A stretch of DNA of 64,000 nt from an uncultured Sulfitobacter sp. (GTDB lineage Bacteria > Pseudomonadota > Alphaproteobacteria > Rhodobacterales > Rhodobacteraceae), in the NCBI RefSeq assembly GCF_947500075.1, contig NZ_CANMQS010000002.1, forward strand, positions 744,001 through 808,000, in the 5' to 3' direction. Under the pieces are notes generated by a model. It searched no databases, had not been told where the DNA came from, and saw nothing but the letters and a program-made list of their open reading frames with translations. Positions 31,222-40,386 of this stretch are shown piece after piece (position 1 is the stretch's first letter; each line of letters opens with the position of its first letter). The translations under genes and the position numbers were made by a program.

Positions 31222-32061
31222 ATGGACAACAGCGAACAACGCGATTTCTGGAGCGATGACGCAGGCCAGATCTGGATTGATCAACGCGAGACGATGGACA
31301 CCGCTTTGGCCCCGGTTCTGGATGCGGTGCTGGACTGGTCCGCGCTGAAGCCGGGTGAGAGGGCGATGGACATCGGCTGCGGTGCCGGCACCAGCAGTTT
31401 TGAAGCGGGGGCCCAAGTCGGGACAGACGGCCATGTGCTGGGGGCTGACATCTCGACCTCGCTCCTGGCAGAGGCACGCAGGCGGGGGGCGGATCACCCG
31501 AATGTCGACTTCGCCCTGTGTGACGCCGCGACTGAGGATTTCACCGATCAACAGCGCGACATCCTGCTGTCCCGCTTCGGCGTGATGTTCTTTGCAAATT
31601 CTGACGACGCATTTGCAAACATGTCCAAAGCCTTGAAACCAAAGGGCCGCATGGTTTTCGCCACCTGGGGCACCATTCCTGCCAACCCCTATTTCACCCT
31701 GCCGGCCGCCGTCAGCAAAATCGTGCTCGGCCCGCGCGAACGCACCGACCCGGACGCGCCCGGCCCCTTTGCCCTGCGCGATATTGATCGCGTGACCCGG
31801 ATCCTGCGCGGCGCCGACCTGACAGACATAACAGCCGACGCAATCGAAATGGACCTGACCCCGCCCGGCACCGCCGAAGACGTGGCCGCATTGATGTGCC
31901 AGATTGGTCCCGCCCAAGCGGCACTGTCGCATTTCGAAGCGGATGAGGCGCAGCGCCGGGAGATGATGGAGTTCCTGATCGACGCGCTTGATCCTTACGT
32001 GACCCCGGACGGCATCCGCATCCCCGCGCTGATCAACCTCTTTTCCGCCACCAGACCCTAA
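31222..32061 (+). CDS. Class I SAM-dependent methyltransferase
   Basis: A 279-residue predicted methyltransferase with motif I AMDIGCGAGTSSFEAG (about 48-63) and later motifs typical of Methyltransf_11/25-type small-molecule enzymes (LSRFGVMFFANSDDAFANM, RMVFATWG). The ATG at 31222 is one base after the stop of the RACE gene; a longer frame from 31174 would overlap that gene and lacks family similarity. The tight spacing implies cotranscription with the activator, but the substrate is unknown. tRNA-Gly begins 50 bp downstream. Confidence 0.85.
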   Translation: MDNSEQRDFWSDDAGQIWIDQRETMDTALAPVLDAVLDWSALKPGERAMDIGCGAGTSSFEAGAQVGTDGHVLGADISTSLLAEARRRGADHPNVDFALCDAATEDFTDQQRDILLSRFGVMFFANSDDAFANMSKALKPKGRMVFATWGTIPANPYFTLPAAVSKIVLGPRERTDPDAPGPFALRDIDRVTRILRGADLTDITADAIEMDLTPPGTAEDVAALMCQIGPAQAALSHFEADEAQRREMMEFLIDALDPYVTPDGIRIPALINLFSATRP

Positions 32062-32111
32062 GCGCCCCTTGACGCCACAGGCACACCCGATTACCCCAAG
32101 ATCACTGGCGC

Positions 32112-32185
32112 GCGGGTATGGTGAAAAGGTATCACGGCAGCTTCCCAAGCTTTAGTTACGGGTTCGATTCCCGTTACCCGCTCCA
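32112..32185 (+). tRNA. tRNA-Gly (anticodon CCC)
   Basis: A 74-nt cloverleaf. The acceptor GCGGGTA (32112-32118) pairs with TACCCGC (32075-plus-100, that is 32175-32181), then T and the encoded CCA end (32183-32185). The anticodon loop TTCCCAA reads CCC (glycine GGG codons), and the T-loop GGTTCGATTCC is standard. The anticodon stem has one C-T mismatch and a G-T pair. A -35-like TTGACG lies at 32069, but the -10 is weak. Its 3' half is overlapped on the opposite strand by the end of the MerR gene. Confidence 0.95.
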
Positions 32186-32568
32186 GCTTTCCGGACTTCA
32201 TCCAGCCCATCCTGCGGTGCCTTGGCCAGCGCCACTTTGGTCCGTTCCAGCAAGGTCAGAAAACGCTGCGCGCCGTCCAGCCGTGCGGTGACTTCGGCAA
32301 TCTTGCCGTCCAGAAATCCCTGCACGTCGAAATCCGCATCTGTCTGCGCGGCAAGCTGGCCCATGAACACGGTGATGTCGGCAATGCTCAGCCCGGCGGC
32401 CTGCGCATCGCGGATCACCTCCAGCGTCATGGCCGCGTCTTCGGGATAGATCCGGTAACCGTTGCCCGCCGCCTCATCCACATCTGACCGGATCAGCCCG
32501 TGGCGTTCATAAAACCGGATCGTGTCCCGGCTGACCTGAGCCTTCTTGGCCAATTCTCCAATCCGCAT
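32152..32568 (-). CDS. MerR-family transcriptional regulator
   Basis: A 138-residue regulator whose N-terminal winged helix starts MRIGELAKKAQVSRDTIRFY; a dimerisation helix follows. There is no cysteine in the protein, so it is not a cysteine-based metal sensor. The ATG at 32568 has GGAG eight bases upstream; a longer frame is rejected. The last residues (GNGNRTRN) are encoded by the antisense of tRNA-Gly, overlapping it by 34 nt, which suggests the original stop was lost. It faces the zinc-ribbon gene across a MerR-type operator. Confidence 0.88.
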   Translation of the reverse strand: MRIGELAKKAQVSRDTIRFYERHGLIRSDVDEAAGNGYRIYPEDAAMTLEVIRDAQAAGLSIADITVFMGQLAAQTDADFDVQGFLDGKIAEVTARLDGAQRFLTLLERTKVALAKAPQDGLDEVRKAGAGNGNRTRN

Positions 32569-32584
32569 GTTTTCTCCAAAACCG

Positions 32585-32612
32585 TTGACAATGGTCCATG
32601 GTTTATACCATG
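32585..32612 (+). promoter_or_regulatory. MerR-type promoter/operator for the zinc-ribbon gene
   Basis: A consensus -35 TTGACA (32585-32590) is followed by a perfect dyad CATGGT-TTAT-ACCATG (32597-32612). A -10-like CATGAT lies at 32609-32614, giving an 18-nt spacer. A dyad between an over-long -35/-10 pair is the hallmark of MerR-controlled promoters. It lies 16 bp from the regulator ATG and 38 bp before the zinc-ribbon ATG. Confidence 0.65.
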
Positions 32613-32650
32613 ATCCCTCCCATAGCTCAATATCACCCAAGGAGAGCCCC

Positions 32651-32908
32651 ATGGCCAATATATGTCAAAGCTGCGGTATGCCCCTGACCAAAGATCCCGA
32701 AGGCGGCGGGCGCGAAGCGGACGGCAGCAAGAGCACGCGCTTTTGCTCCATCTGCTACGACGACGGCGCCTTTCGCCACCCCGACGCGACGGTGCAGGAA
32801 TTCCAGCACCACTGCGTCGAGGCCCTGATGCGCTCCGGCATGCCGCGGATCATGGCGTGGATCTTCACCCGCGGCATTCCCCGCCTGGAGCGATGGAAAA
32901 ACGCTTAA
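32651..32908 (+). CDS. Zinc-ribbon domain protein
   Basis: An 85-residue protein with two CXXC pairs, C5-C8 (CQSC) and C32-C35 (CSIC), spaced as in the putative zinc-ribbon family PF12674. The remainder is helical (FQHHCVEALMRSGMPRIMAWIF). The ATG at 32651 has a GGAGAG ribosome site. The MerR-type operator immediately upstream suggests it is the target of the divergent regulator. Its stop overlaps the end of the convergent acyl-CoA ligase gene by three bases in a shared TTAA. The role is unknown. Confidence 0.82.
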   Translation: MANICQSCGMPLTKDPEGGGREADGSKSTRFCSICYDDGAFRHPDATVQEFQHHCVEALMRSGMPRIMAWIFTRGIPRLERWKNA

Positions 32909-34530
32909 GCGTCACCCATCAGCACATCACCAAAGCTCTCGCGCAGGTTCCGCTTCAAGACCTTACCCGTTGCATTGCGCGGCAAAACATCCGTGAAAAC
33001 AACGCGGTCCGGGATTTGCCACTTGGCAATCTTGCCGTCGAAAATGGCGAGGACCTCAGCCTCATCCGGCTCTTCCCCCTCGCCTTTCACGGCCACCAGC
33101 ACCGGGCGTTCATCCCACTTGGGATGCCGCGCGCCGATCACGGCTGCATCCGCCAGTTTCGGATGCGCGATGGCGATGTTCTCAAGCTCAACCGAACTGA
33201 TCCATTCGCCCCCCGATTTGATGATGTCCTTTGACCGGTCGCGGATGGTGACATAGCCGTCCCGGTCCATCGTGGCCACATCGCCGGTATCGAACCAGCC
33301 ATTGCTCAGCGTCTGCTCGCGTGTGGACAGGAAATAGCTGTCCAAAATCCAATGCCCCCGCGTGACCAGCGCGCCCTGCGCCTCTCCGTCATGGGGCAGC
33401 GGATTGCCCTCATCATCGAGGATTTCCAGCTCGACCCCAAAGACCGGCCGCCCCTGATTTTCGCGCAGGCTGTGTTGGTCTTCCTCGGACAGGTCACTGT
33501 GTTTTGCCAACGGTTGGTTGACCGTCCCGATGGGCGACATTTCCGTCATGCCCCAGGCGTGCACCGTGTCCACGCCGTATTCCTCCCGAAAGGCGGTGAT
33601 CATGGACGGCGGACAGGCCGACCCGCCCACAACCGTGCGCTTGAGGCTTTCCAACTTGCTCCCGCTCTTGCGCGCTTCGCCCAGCAGGCCCAGCCAGATC
33701 GTTGGAACACCCAATGAAATCGAGACCTTATAGCGGTCAATTAACCCAACCAGAGATGGCCCGTCCAACCCCGGTCCCGGCAACACCAACGCAGCCCCGC
33801 TCATCGCGCAGGCATAGGGCGCGCCCCAGGCGTTGACGTGGAACATCGGCACCACAGGCAGCACCACATCGCGCGCGGCAATGGCGACGCTGTCGGCAAG
33901 GTTGACCGCAAAGGCATGCAGCACGGTAGAGCGGTGAGAATAGAGAACACCCTTGGGGTTCCCCGTGGTTCCCGAGGTATAACAGAGGCTTGAGGCCGTA
34001 AACTCATCCATTTCCGGCCAGACGTAATCGTCATCACCCGATGCGATCAGATCGTCATAGAACACCAGACCCGGCAGTGCTTCTGCCGCTCCGGCATCCT
34101 GCCCCTCCATCAGAACCAGATGCTCCAGATGCTCCAGCTTGTCGCGGATCGCGGCGACCAGGGGCACGAAAGTCTTGTCGATAAACAACACCTTATCCCG
34201 CGCGTGGTTGAGGATATAGACCAGCTGTTCAGGAAACAGACGCGGGTTGATCGTGTGGCAGACAAAGCCGCCCCCAGAGGTGCCAAAGTAGATCTCCAGA
34301 TGCCGCCGGTTGTTCCAGGCAATTGTGCCGCAGCGCGCCTGCGGCTCCAGCCCCAATTTGCTCAGCGCGGAGGCCAGCTTGCGGGAATTGCGCGCCACCT
34401 GCCCCCAGGAGGTTTCCTCAATCCCGCCGCCGGTACTGACCGAAGCGATTGCGCCGTCCTGATGATAGGTTTCGGCATGGGTGATCAGGCTGGAAATCAG
34501 CAAAGGTTGCGACATCATCTGGCCGTGCAT
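32905..34530 (-). CDS. Acyl-CoA synthetase (long-chain/medium-chain, AMP-binding)
   Basis: A 541-residue adenylate-forming enzyme that activates a carboxylic acid with ATP and CoA. The phosphate loop is YTSGTTGNPKG, the A5 region WGMTEMSP and the A7/A8 regions WFDTGDVATMDRDGYV and RDRSKDIIKSGGEWIS; a C-terminal lysine lies in RNATGKVLKR. The ATG at 34530 has a GGAGGAGG ribosome site. Length and motifs fit fatty acyl-CoA ligases and also the methylmercaptopropionate-CoA ligase DmdB of roseobacters, so the substrate is left open. A thioesterase gene is divergent, 87 bp away. Confidence 0.9.
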   Translation of the reverse strand: MHGQMMSQPLLISSLITHAETYHQDGAIASVSTGGGIEETSWGQVARNSRKLASALSKLGLEPQARCGTIAWNNRRHLEIYFGTSGGGFVCHTINPRLFPEQLVYILNHARDKVLFIDKTFVPLVAAIRDKLEHLEHLVLMEGQDAGAAEALPGLVFYDDLIASGDDDYVWPEMDEFTASSLCYTSGTTGNPKGVLYSHRSTVLHAFAVNLADSVAIAARDVVLPVVPMFHVNAWGAPYACAMSGAALVLPGPGLDGPSLVGLIDRYKVSISLGVPTIWLGLLGEARKSGSKLESLKRTVVGGSACPPSMITAFREEYGVDTVHAWGMTEMSPIGTVNQPLAKHSDLSEEDQHSLRENQGRPVFGVELEILDDEGNPLPHDGEAQGALVTRGHWILDSYFLSTREQTLSNGWFDTGDVATMDRDGYVTIRDRSKDIIKSGGEWISSVELENIAIAHPKLADAAVIGARHPKWDERPVLVAVKGEGEEPDEAEVLAIFDGKIAKWQIPDRVVFTDVLPRNATGKVLKRNLRESFGDVLMGDA

Positions 34531-34617
34531 GGGCGGTCCTCCTCCGGGCATTTTCGGGCAGAGTGGCGCGGTCTGCGCGCTCTTGCAAGCAGGACGTCGC
34601 CCGCGTACCCCTAAGTC

Positions 34618-35097
34618 ATGTCGCTGATCTACCACACCCCGCTTGATGCCGAAACGCAGGCCGCCTTTGGTCTGGACCCACCGCAGCCGCTGGCCATGGC
34701 CGACCGCGTGCGGTTTTCAGAGATCGACGCGCTGCATCACGTCAACAATGTCGCCTACATGAGCTGGTTTGAGCGGATGCGCATCCGCTACATGCAGGAC
34801 TGGGGCATTTCCGGATATGACCGGGAGGACGATCCGCGCATCGTGATCCGGTCGGGTGCCATTCACTACCGTCAGGAGATGGTGCTGGATGAAGATTACA
34901 TCGCCACATGTGGATGCACGGCGTGGCGTAACAGCTCGTTTTCATTGAAACAACAGGTCTGGTCTGGCGCCGTGCTGCGCACGACCTTTGATTGTGTGAT
35001 CGTGCTGCTGCAACCAGATGGCAGCGGCAAATACGCCATTCCGGCGGCGGTGAAGAAACGGTTTGCCGCAGTGGACGGCGCAAGGGAGGAAAGTTGA
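34618..35097 (+). CDS. Hotdog-fold acyl-CoA thioesterase (4HBT family)
   Basis: A 159-residue thioesterase of the 4-hydroxybenzoyl-CoA type. The catalytic aspartate is D37 in RFSEIDALHHVNNVAYMSWF, the family signature, with the central helix following. It would hydrolyse an acyl-CoA in the cytosol. It is divergent from the acyl-CoA ligase, so the pair may act on the same thioester. Its TGA overlaps the next ATG (TGATG at 35095-35099), coupling it to the GNAT gene. Confidence 0.9.
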   Translation: MSLIYHTPLDAETQAAFGLDPPQPLAMADRVRFSEIDALHHVNNVAYMSWFERMRIRYMQDWGISGYDREDDPRIVIRSGAIHYRQEMVLDEDYIATCGCTAWRNSSFSLKQQVWSGAVLRTTFDCVIVLLQPDGSGKYAIPAAVKKRFAAVDGAREES

Positions 35098-35549
35098 TGT
35101 CAGTGAAAACACGCGCCCTGAAGGCGGAGGACCGGGCCCGCTGGGATGTGCTCTACAAGGGCTACGCCGACTTTTACGGTGTGCCGCAAACCCCTGAAAT
35201 GCGGGACAAAGTCTTTGGCTGGCTGATGGACCCGGCTCATACAAGCAACGGCTTGGTTGCGGTGGATGAGGCAGGAGAGATCATCGGCCTGACACACTAC
35301 CGCCCCTTCGCGAGCCCCTTGCGCGCGATCGACAATTGCTTTCTGGATGATCTTTTTGTGGACCCTGCACGGCGCGGGTCCGGCGCGGCGGAGGCGCTGA
35401 TTGAAGGTGTTGCAGAGGTGGCCCGCCAGCACGGTTGGGGCGTCGTGCGCTGGATCACGGCGGATGACAATTACCGCGGCCGTGGTGTCTATGACAAGGT
35501 TGCCACCCGGACGATGTGGGTAACCTATGACCTCAATCCCGGTGCGTAA
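35097..35549 (+). CDS. GNAT-family N-acetyltransferase
   Basis: A 150-residue acetyl-CoA-dependent acyltransferase. Motif A, the acetyl-CoA pyrophosphate loop, is [17 protein letters not shown], followed by motif B in [18 protein letters not shown]. The acceptor amine is unknown. Translation couples to the thioesterase by a one-base overlap. The 3' end overlaps the convergent pgi gene by 17 bp, with no room for a separate terminator. Confidence 0.9.
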   Translation: MSVKTRALKAEDRARWDVLYKGYADFYGVPQTPEMRDKVFGWLMDPAHTSNGLVAVDEAGEIIGLTHYRPFASPLRAIDNCFLDDLFVDPARRGSGAAEALIEGVAEVARQHGWGVVRWITADDNYRGRGVYDKVATRTMWVTYDLNPGA

Positions 35550-37122
35550 TCAGATACTTGGCGAGTGCAGCGGTTGACGGGTCCCGGCTGTCCGGGTCTT
35601 CGCGGCCTTCGATGACCGGTTGCAGCGACGTGGCCAGTTCCTTGCCCAGTTCAACCCCCCATTGGTCATAGGAATTGAGGCCGAGGATCACCCCTTCGAC
35701 AAACACCCGATGTTCATAAAGCGCGATGATCTGGCCCAGCGTGAAGGGATCAAGCCGCTCATATACCAGCGTCGTGGACGGGCGGTTGCCGGTGAAGACC
35801 CGGTGCCGCGCCTGACGGTCTTTCTCCTGTCCTTCCAGACCCTTATCGGCCATCATGCCTGTGGCTTCGGCCAGCGACCGGCCCCGCATCAGTGCCTCTG
35901 ACTGCGCCAGACAATTGGCCATCAGCAGGTGATGGTGATGCGCCAGTTCCGGCTCATGCCCATTGGCGGCAACCATGAATTCACAGGGGATCACCCGCGT
36001 GCCTTGGTGGATCAACTGATAAAACGCATGTTGCCCATTGGTGCCCGCCGCGCCCCAGACCACGGGGCCGGAATGCTGCGCCAGCGCGGTGCCATCCATG
36101 GCCACGGATTTGCCGTTTGATTCCATCTCAAGCTGTTGCAGATAGGATGGCAGCAGCGACAGCCGTTCGTCATAGGGCAGCACCGCGCGGGTGGCGTATC
36201 CGCAGATCTGATTGTGCCAGATGCCCACCAGCGCCAGCATCACAGGCATGTTCTGCAACGGGGTGGCGATGCGGAAATGCTGGTCCATCGCCTGCGCGCC
36301 GCGCAGGAAGGCGTCAAACCCTTTGGGCCCGATGGCGATCATCAGCGACAACCCGATCGGCCCCCAGACCGAATACCGCCCGCCGACCCAATCCTCAAAC
36401 CCGAACACCTGTTCAGACGCGATGCCAAAAGCGGCGGTTTTGTCGTCGGAGGTGCTGAGCGCTGCGAACTGAACCGCAGGGTTTCCACCATGGTCCATCA
36501 TCCACGCTTTGGCCGTGCGCGCATTCGTCATCGTCTCAATCGTGGTGAAGGTCTTGGAAGCGACAATCACCAGCGTGGTCTTTGCATCCAGCCCGCGCAG
36601 CGTATCCGCGATATGCGCCCCATCGACATTGGAGACAAAATGGCAGCGTGGCCCGTCGTGATAGGGCGCAAGCGCAGCCACCGCCATTGCTGGCCCCAGA
36701 TCGGAACCGCCAATGCCGATGTTGACCACATCGGTGATCTGCCCTGCCCGCACCTCATCCGCAAACCGGCGCATGCGCGCCAGCGTGTCCAGTACGCCGG
36801 GCATCACATCCGCGCCATCGACCTCAACAGGACCGCCATCAAGGTTGCGCAGCGCGGTGTGCAAAACCGCGCGCCCTTCGGTCTCATTGATCTGCGCACC
36901 GGCGAACATCGCATCGCGTTTCTCGGCAACACCGGCTGCTTCGGCCAGCGCCAGCAGGTCCGCGCGGGTGTCGCGATCCATGTTGGTCTTGGCGTAATCC
37001 AGACGCATGTGTTGCGTCTGCACGGCAAAATCATCGGCGCGCCCGTCATCTTCGAACAGCGCAAGGATCGGACGCGCCCCGATGGCGGCGTGGCGGCTCT
37101 CAAGCGTTTTCCAGATCTCCAT
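35533..37122 (-). CDS. pgi: Glucose-6-phosphate isomerase
   Basis: A 529-residue cytosolic enzyme that interconverts glucose-6-phosphate and fructose-6-phosphate. It has the family signatures [26 protein letters not shown], the sugar-binding segment [19 protein letters not shown] and the C-terminal GVELGKELA. The ATG at 37122 overlaps the pgl stop (TGATG); a TTG four codons earlier is less likely. It is the last gene of zwf-pgl-pgi, feeding glucose-6-phosphate into the oxidative/Entner-Doudoroff route or recycling fructose-6-phosphate back to it. Confidence 0.97.
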   Translation of the reverse strand: MEIWKTLESRHAAIGARPILALFEDDGRADDFAVQTQHMRLDYAKTNMDRDTRADLLALAEAAGVAEKRDAMFAGAQINETEGRAVLHTALRNLDGGPVEVDGADVMPGVLDTLARMRRFADEVRAGQITDVVNIGIGGSDLGPAMAVAALAPYHDGPRCHFVSNVDGAHIADTLRGLDAKTTLVIVASKTFTTIETMTNARTAKAWMMDHGGNPAVQFAALSTSDDKTAAFGIASEQVFGFEDWVGGRYSVWGPIGLSLMIAIGPKGFDAFLRGAQAMDQHFRIATPLQNMPVMLALVGIWHNQICGYATRAVLPYDERLSLLPSYLQQLEMESNGKSVAMDGTALAQHSGPVVWGAAGTNGQHAFYQLIHQGTRVIPCEFMVAANGHEPELAHHHHLLMANCLAQSEALMRGRSLAEATGMMADKGLEGQEKDRQARHRVFTGNRPSTTLVYERLDPFTLGQIIALYEHRVFVEGVILGLNSYDQWGVELGKELATSLQPVIEGREDPDSRDPSTAALAKYLITHRD

Positions 37123-37790
37123 CACGCGGCCCAATGCACGGTCAGCCCGTCCAGAACGGTCGCAATCGGCGCCTCCTGCGCAGGCAGATGCAAGGCGCGT
37201 TCCAACGCCGCGCGTTTTGCGTCACCGTAAATCAGCAGATGTTTGGACATCGCCCCTTGCAACGCATGGGCGGGCAAGGTCACGCGGGGCAGCTGCCCCT
37301 CTGGATGCACCGCACAGAGAAGCGGCGCATCCGGCGCCAGCGCCGCCATCAAACCCTGCGCGCCGGGAAAGAGCGACGCGGTGTGCATGTCGTCCCCCAT
37401 CCCCAGCATCAGCAGAGAGATCGGCATGTGATCGGCCAGACCGTCGGCCACTTCAGCGGCACCCGTTTGAGCATCTTTGCCCGCGCGGAAGAACGGCATG
37501 AACGTCGCCGCTGCCGCCCGGTCCACCAGCAGTCGCTCCTTGATCAGCCGCGCATTGGACTGCGGATCATCCTCAGCCACCCAGCGTTCATCCGTGAGCA
37601 TCACATGCACCCGGTCCCATTCCAGTTCGGTGGCGCAGATCATGTCAAAGATCGGCCCCGGCGAGGTCCCTCCGGGCACCGCGAAAGAGGCAAAGGGATG
37701 CACCAGCAGACACTTGCGCAGCTCGCTCGCCAGCACATTTGCCAGCTGCATCGCCAGCATCTCACGATCAGGATATTCTTGCAGGTTCAT
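37122..37790 (-). CDS. pgl: 6-Phosphogluconolactonase
   Basis: A 222-residue enzyme of the DevB/SOL family that hydrolyses 6-phosphogluconolactone to 6-phosphogluconate. Characteristic segments are [30 protein letters not shown] (about 86-101) and [19 protein letters not shown]. The start at 37790 has a GGGAGG ribosome site and overlaps the zwf stop by four bases (ATGA). It is the middle gene of the coupled zwf-pgl-pgi operon. Confidence 0.95.
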   Translation of the reverse strand: MNLQEYPDREMLAMQLANVLASELRKCLLVHPFASFAVPGGTSPGPIFDMICATELEWDRVHVMLTDERWVAEDDPQSNARLIKERLLVDRAAAATFMPFFRAGKDAQTGAAEVADGLADHMPISLLMLGMGDDMHTASLFPGAQGLMAALAPDAPLLCAVHPEGQLPRVTLPAHALQGAMSKHLLIYGDAKRAALERALHLPAQEAPIATVLDGLTVHWAA

Positions 37791-39283
37791 GGGCTTACCT
37801 CCCGCCATTCACGTCCGTCGCGGCGCATCAGTTCAAACGAATCCGTGGGGCCGTCAGACCCGCTGTCATAGGGTTTGGGCACTTCATTGCGCCCTTCCCA
37901 GCCCTGAATGATCGGATCGGTCCAGGCCCAGGCGGCCTCCACTTCGTCCCCGCGCATGAACAAGGTCTGGTTGCCCCGGATCACATCCATGATCAGCCGC
38001 TCATAGGCGTCCACATGATCCTTATCATCCCCCAGCGCTTCGGCAAAAGACATATCAAGTGGCACGTCAATCAGGCGCATTCCCCCCGGTCCGGGCTCCT
38101 TGATCGTCACGCCCAGTGTGATCCCTTCGTTCGGTTGCAGCCGGATCGACAGCACATTGCGGTGCCGTCCCGCTTCTTCGGAGAAAATCGAATGCGGCGT
38201 TTCCTTGAAGACCACCGTGATTTCTGAGGAGCGCGCGGCCATGCGTTTGCCAGTGCGCAGGTAGAAGGGCGTGCCGGACCAGCGCCAGTTGCTGATGTGG
38301 GTCTTGAGCGCGACAAAGCTCTCCGTGCGGGACTTTGGATCCCCGACAGCCGTGCGATATCCCGGCATTTCCGCCTCATTACAGGCCTCCGCCTGATATT
38401 GCCCCCGGCTGATATGATGCGGAAGAACGGGATCCAACGCCCTGATCACCTTAAGTTTTTCGTCCCGGACCGCATCTGGATCAAAACGCGCTGGCGGCTC
38501 CATCGCGATCAGGCACAAAAGCTGCATCAGGTGGTTCTGCACCATGTCCCGCATCGCACCGGACTTGTCGTAATACTCCCCACGGCCCCCAACGCCCACG
38601 GTTTCCGCTACGGTGATCTGGATGTGATCGACGTATTGCGCGTTCCACAGCGGCTCAAACAGCATATTGCCGAACCGCACGGCCATCAGGTTCTGCACGG
38701 TTTCCTTGCCCAGATAGTGGTCGATCCGGTAAATCTGCCGTTCGTGGAAGTGTTCAGCCAGTGTGTTGTTCAGCGCCTGCGCGGTTTCCAGATCGCGGCC
38801 AAAGGGTTTTTCCACTACGATCCGCGCCTTGGCGTCCGCCATGCCCCACTTGTGCAACCGCTCCGCCAGATCGCCGAACAGCCCCGGCGAGACGGAGAAA
38901 TAATAGGCTTCCACCCGACCCTCGCCCGCGATCAGCTTCTGCAACTCGGCCCAGCCTGCCTCGCCGCGCGCATCAATCGCGACATACTCAAGCTGCGACA
39001 GAAACGCATCAAGATCGCTGGGCTTATGCTTGAAATCGCTGTTGAATTCGCCAATCGCGGCGCGCACCATGTCGCGGTAGCCATCCGCATCAATCTCAGA
39101 GCGTGCGGCACCTATCACCCGTGCATCGCGCGGCATCTGCCCCGCGCAAAACCGCCGGAACAGCCCCGGCAGGATTTTGCGCCGCGCCAGATCACCCGTG
39201 CCGCCGAAAATCACCAGATCGAAGGGTTCCACCGGAATAACACGGGATTCCATATGTGGCATTTCATGCTGAATTGTGGCCAT
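37787..39283 (-). CDS. zwf: Glucose-6-phosphate 1-dehydrogenase
   Basis: A 498-residue NADP-linked enzyme, the first step of the oxidative pentose phosphate and Entner-Doudoroff pathways. The nucleotide-binding motif is VIFGGTGDLARRKILPGL and the catalytic segment RIDHYLGKETVQNL, with EKPFGRDL between. Several in-frame starts exist; the ATG at 39283 has GGAG seven bases upstream and is preferred, while ATG 39253 would give a 488-residue protein beginning MESRVIPVEPFDL. The 155-bp gap to the divergent radical SAM gene holds its promoter. No edd or eda is in the window. Confidence 0.96.
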   Translation of the reverse strand: MATIQHEMPHMESRVIPVEPFDLVIFGGTGDLARRKILPGLFRRFCAGQMPRDARVIGAARSEIDADGYRDMVRAAIGEFNSDFKHKPSDLDAFLSQLEYVAIDARGEAGWAELQKLIAGEGRVEAYYFSVSPGLFGDLAERLHKWGMADAKARIVVEKPFGRDLETAQALNNTLAEHFHERQIYRIDHYLGKETVQNLMAVRFGNMLFEPLWNAQYVDHIQITVAETVGVGGRGEYYDKSGAMRDMVQNHLMQLLCLIAMEPPARFDPDAVRDEKLKVIRALDPVLPHHISRGQYQAEACNEAEMPGYRTAVGDPKSRTESFVALKTHISNWRWSGTPFYLRTGKRMAARSSEITVVFKETPHSIFSEEAGRHRNVLSIRLQPNEGITLGVTIKEPGPGGMRLIDVPLDMSFAEALGDDKDHVDAYERLIMDVIRGNQTLFMRGDEVEAAWAWTDPIIQGWEGRNEVPKPYDSGSDGPTDSFELMRRDGREWREVSP

Positions 39284-39438
39284 CACGCGCTCCGCCTGGC
39301 AAATTACTGTTAGCGCTACCATACGCATATCTGCGCGCTTCACAAGGTCGTGCACGCCACCGCCCATGGGCTTTCCATAGGCGCCAAAATATCTTAGCTG
39401 AGGGAACAATATCGCAGGCTTTGAGGCAAGGACCAAAC

Positions 39439-40386
39439 ATGAAAGATCTGGCACCGGGCAATGCAGGCAAGTTTCAGGACCCTGCCCTCACCGCCAAGGG
39501 AGAGCCGCGCGCGACCGTCGCGCTCAGCAATCCGCAGACGCTTTGGTTCAACACAGGCACGCTTTGCAACATCGAATGCGTGAACTGCTATATCGAATCG
39601 AGCCCGACAAACGACGCGCTCGTCTATATCACCGCAGCAGAGGTGCGCGATTACCTCGACCAGCTGGAAGAGCGGAAGTGGTCCGTGTCTGAGATCGCCT
39701 TCACCGGTGGTGAGCCTTTCATGAACCCCCAGATGATCGAGATCACGCATGCCGCGCTGGCCCGTGGGTATGAGGTGCTGATCCTCACAAATGCCATGCG
39801 GCCGATGATGCGCAAAACCATGCAGGCAGGGTTGAAGCGGTTGAACGCGGAGTACCCCGGCAAGCTGACGCTGCGCATCTCAGTCGATCACTACCGGCCT
39901 GACCTGCATGACGCGGAACGGGGCGAAGGCGCGTTTGAGAAAACCCTCGCAGGCATGTACTGGCTGCGCGACAACGGCTTCCGCATGGCCGTCGCCGGCC
40001 GGTCGGTCTTTGGTGCCGCGGATGAGGACAGCCGCGCGGGATATGCCGATTTCTATGCCCGTCACAACTTTGACATCGACGCGCAAAACCCTGGAATGAC
40101 TGTGCTTTTCCCTGAAATGGACGAAAGCGTTGAAGTGCCCGAGATCACGACTGCCTGCTGGGGCATTCTGAACAAATCCCCCGATGCGGTCATGTGTTCC
40201 TCCTCCCGCATGGTGGTGAAACGCAAAGGCGCTGACACGCCTGCGGTGCTGGCCTGCACCCTGCTGCCCTATACGCCGGAGTTTGAGCTGGGCACAACGC
40301 TGGCCGAAGCTGAGCGCGACGTTGCGCTCAACCATCCGCATTGCGCGAAATTCTGCGTGCTGGGCGGGGCGAGCTGTTCCGCTTAA
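39439..40386 (+). CDS. Radical SAM protein with Cys-rich C-terminus
   Basis: A 315-residue radical SAM enzyme of unknown substrate. The cluster motif is CNIECVNC (C43, C47, C50; the usual CX3CX2C), followed by the SAM-binding GGEPF segment (about 95-99). Six further cysteines lie in the last quarter (C240, C253, C273, C302, C306, C313), which suggests a SPASM/twitch-like auxiliary Fe-S cluster. No precursor peptide gene is visible beside it. Its stop overlaps the convergent DUF2855 gene by four bases. It is divergent from zwf. Confidence 0.88.
   Translation: MKDLAPGNAGKFQDPALTAKGEPRATVALSNPQTLWFNTGTLCNIECVNCYIESSPTNDALVYITAAEVRDYLDQLEERKWSVSEIAFTGGEPFMNPQMIEITHAALARGYEVLILTNAMRPMMRKTMQAGLKRLNAEYPGKLTLRISVDHYRPDLHDAERGEGAFEKTLAGMYWLRDNGFRMAVAGRSVFGAADEDSRAGYADFYARHNFDIDAQNPGMTVLFPEMDESVEVPEITTACWGILNKSPDAVMCSSSRMVVKRKGADTPAVLACTLLPYTPEFELGTTLAEAERDVALNHPHCAKFCVLGGASCSA

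Noticed and set aside
32152..32568. Mobile element integration at tRNA-Gly (att site)
   Set aside because: No integrase, no duplicated tRNA 3' end and no change in gene style around it; only a MerR gene overlaps.
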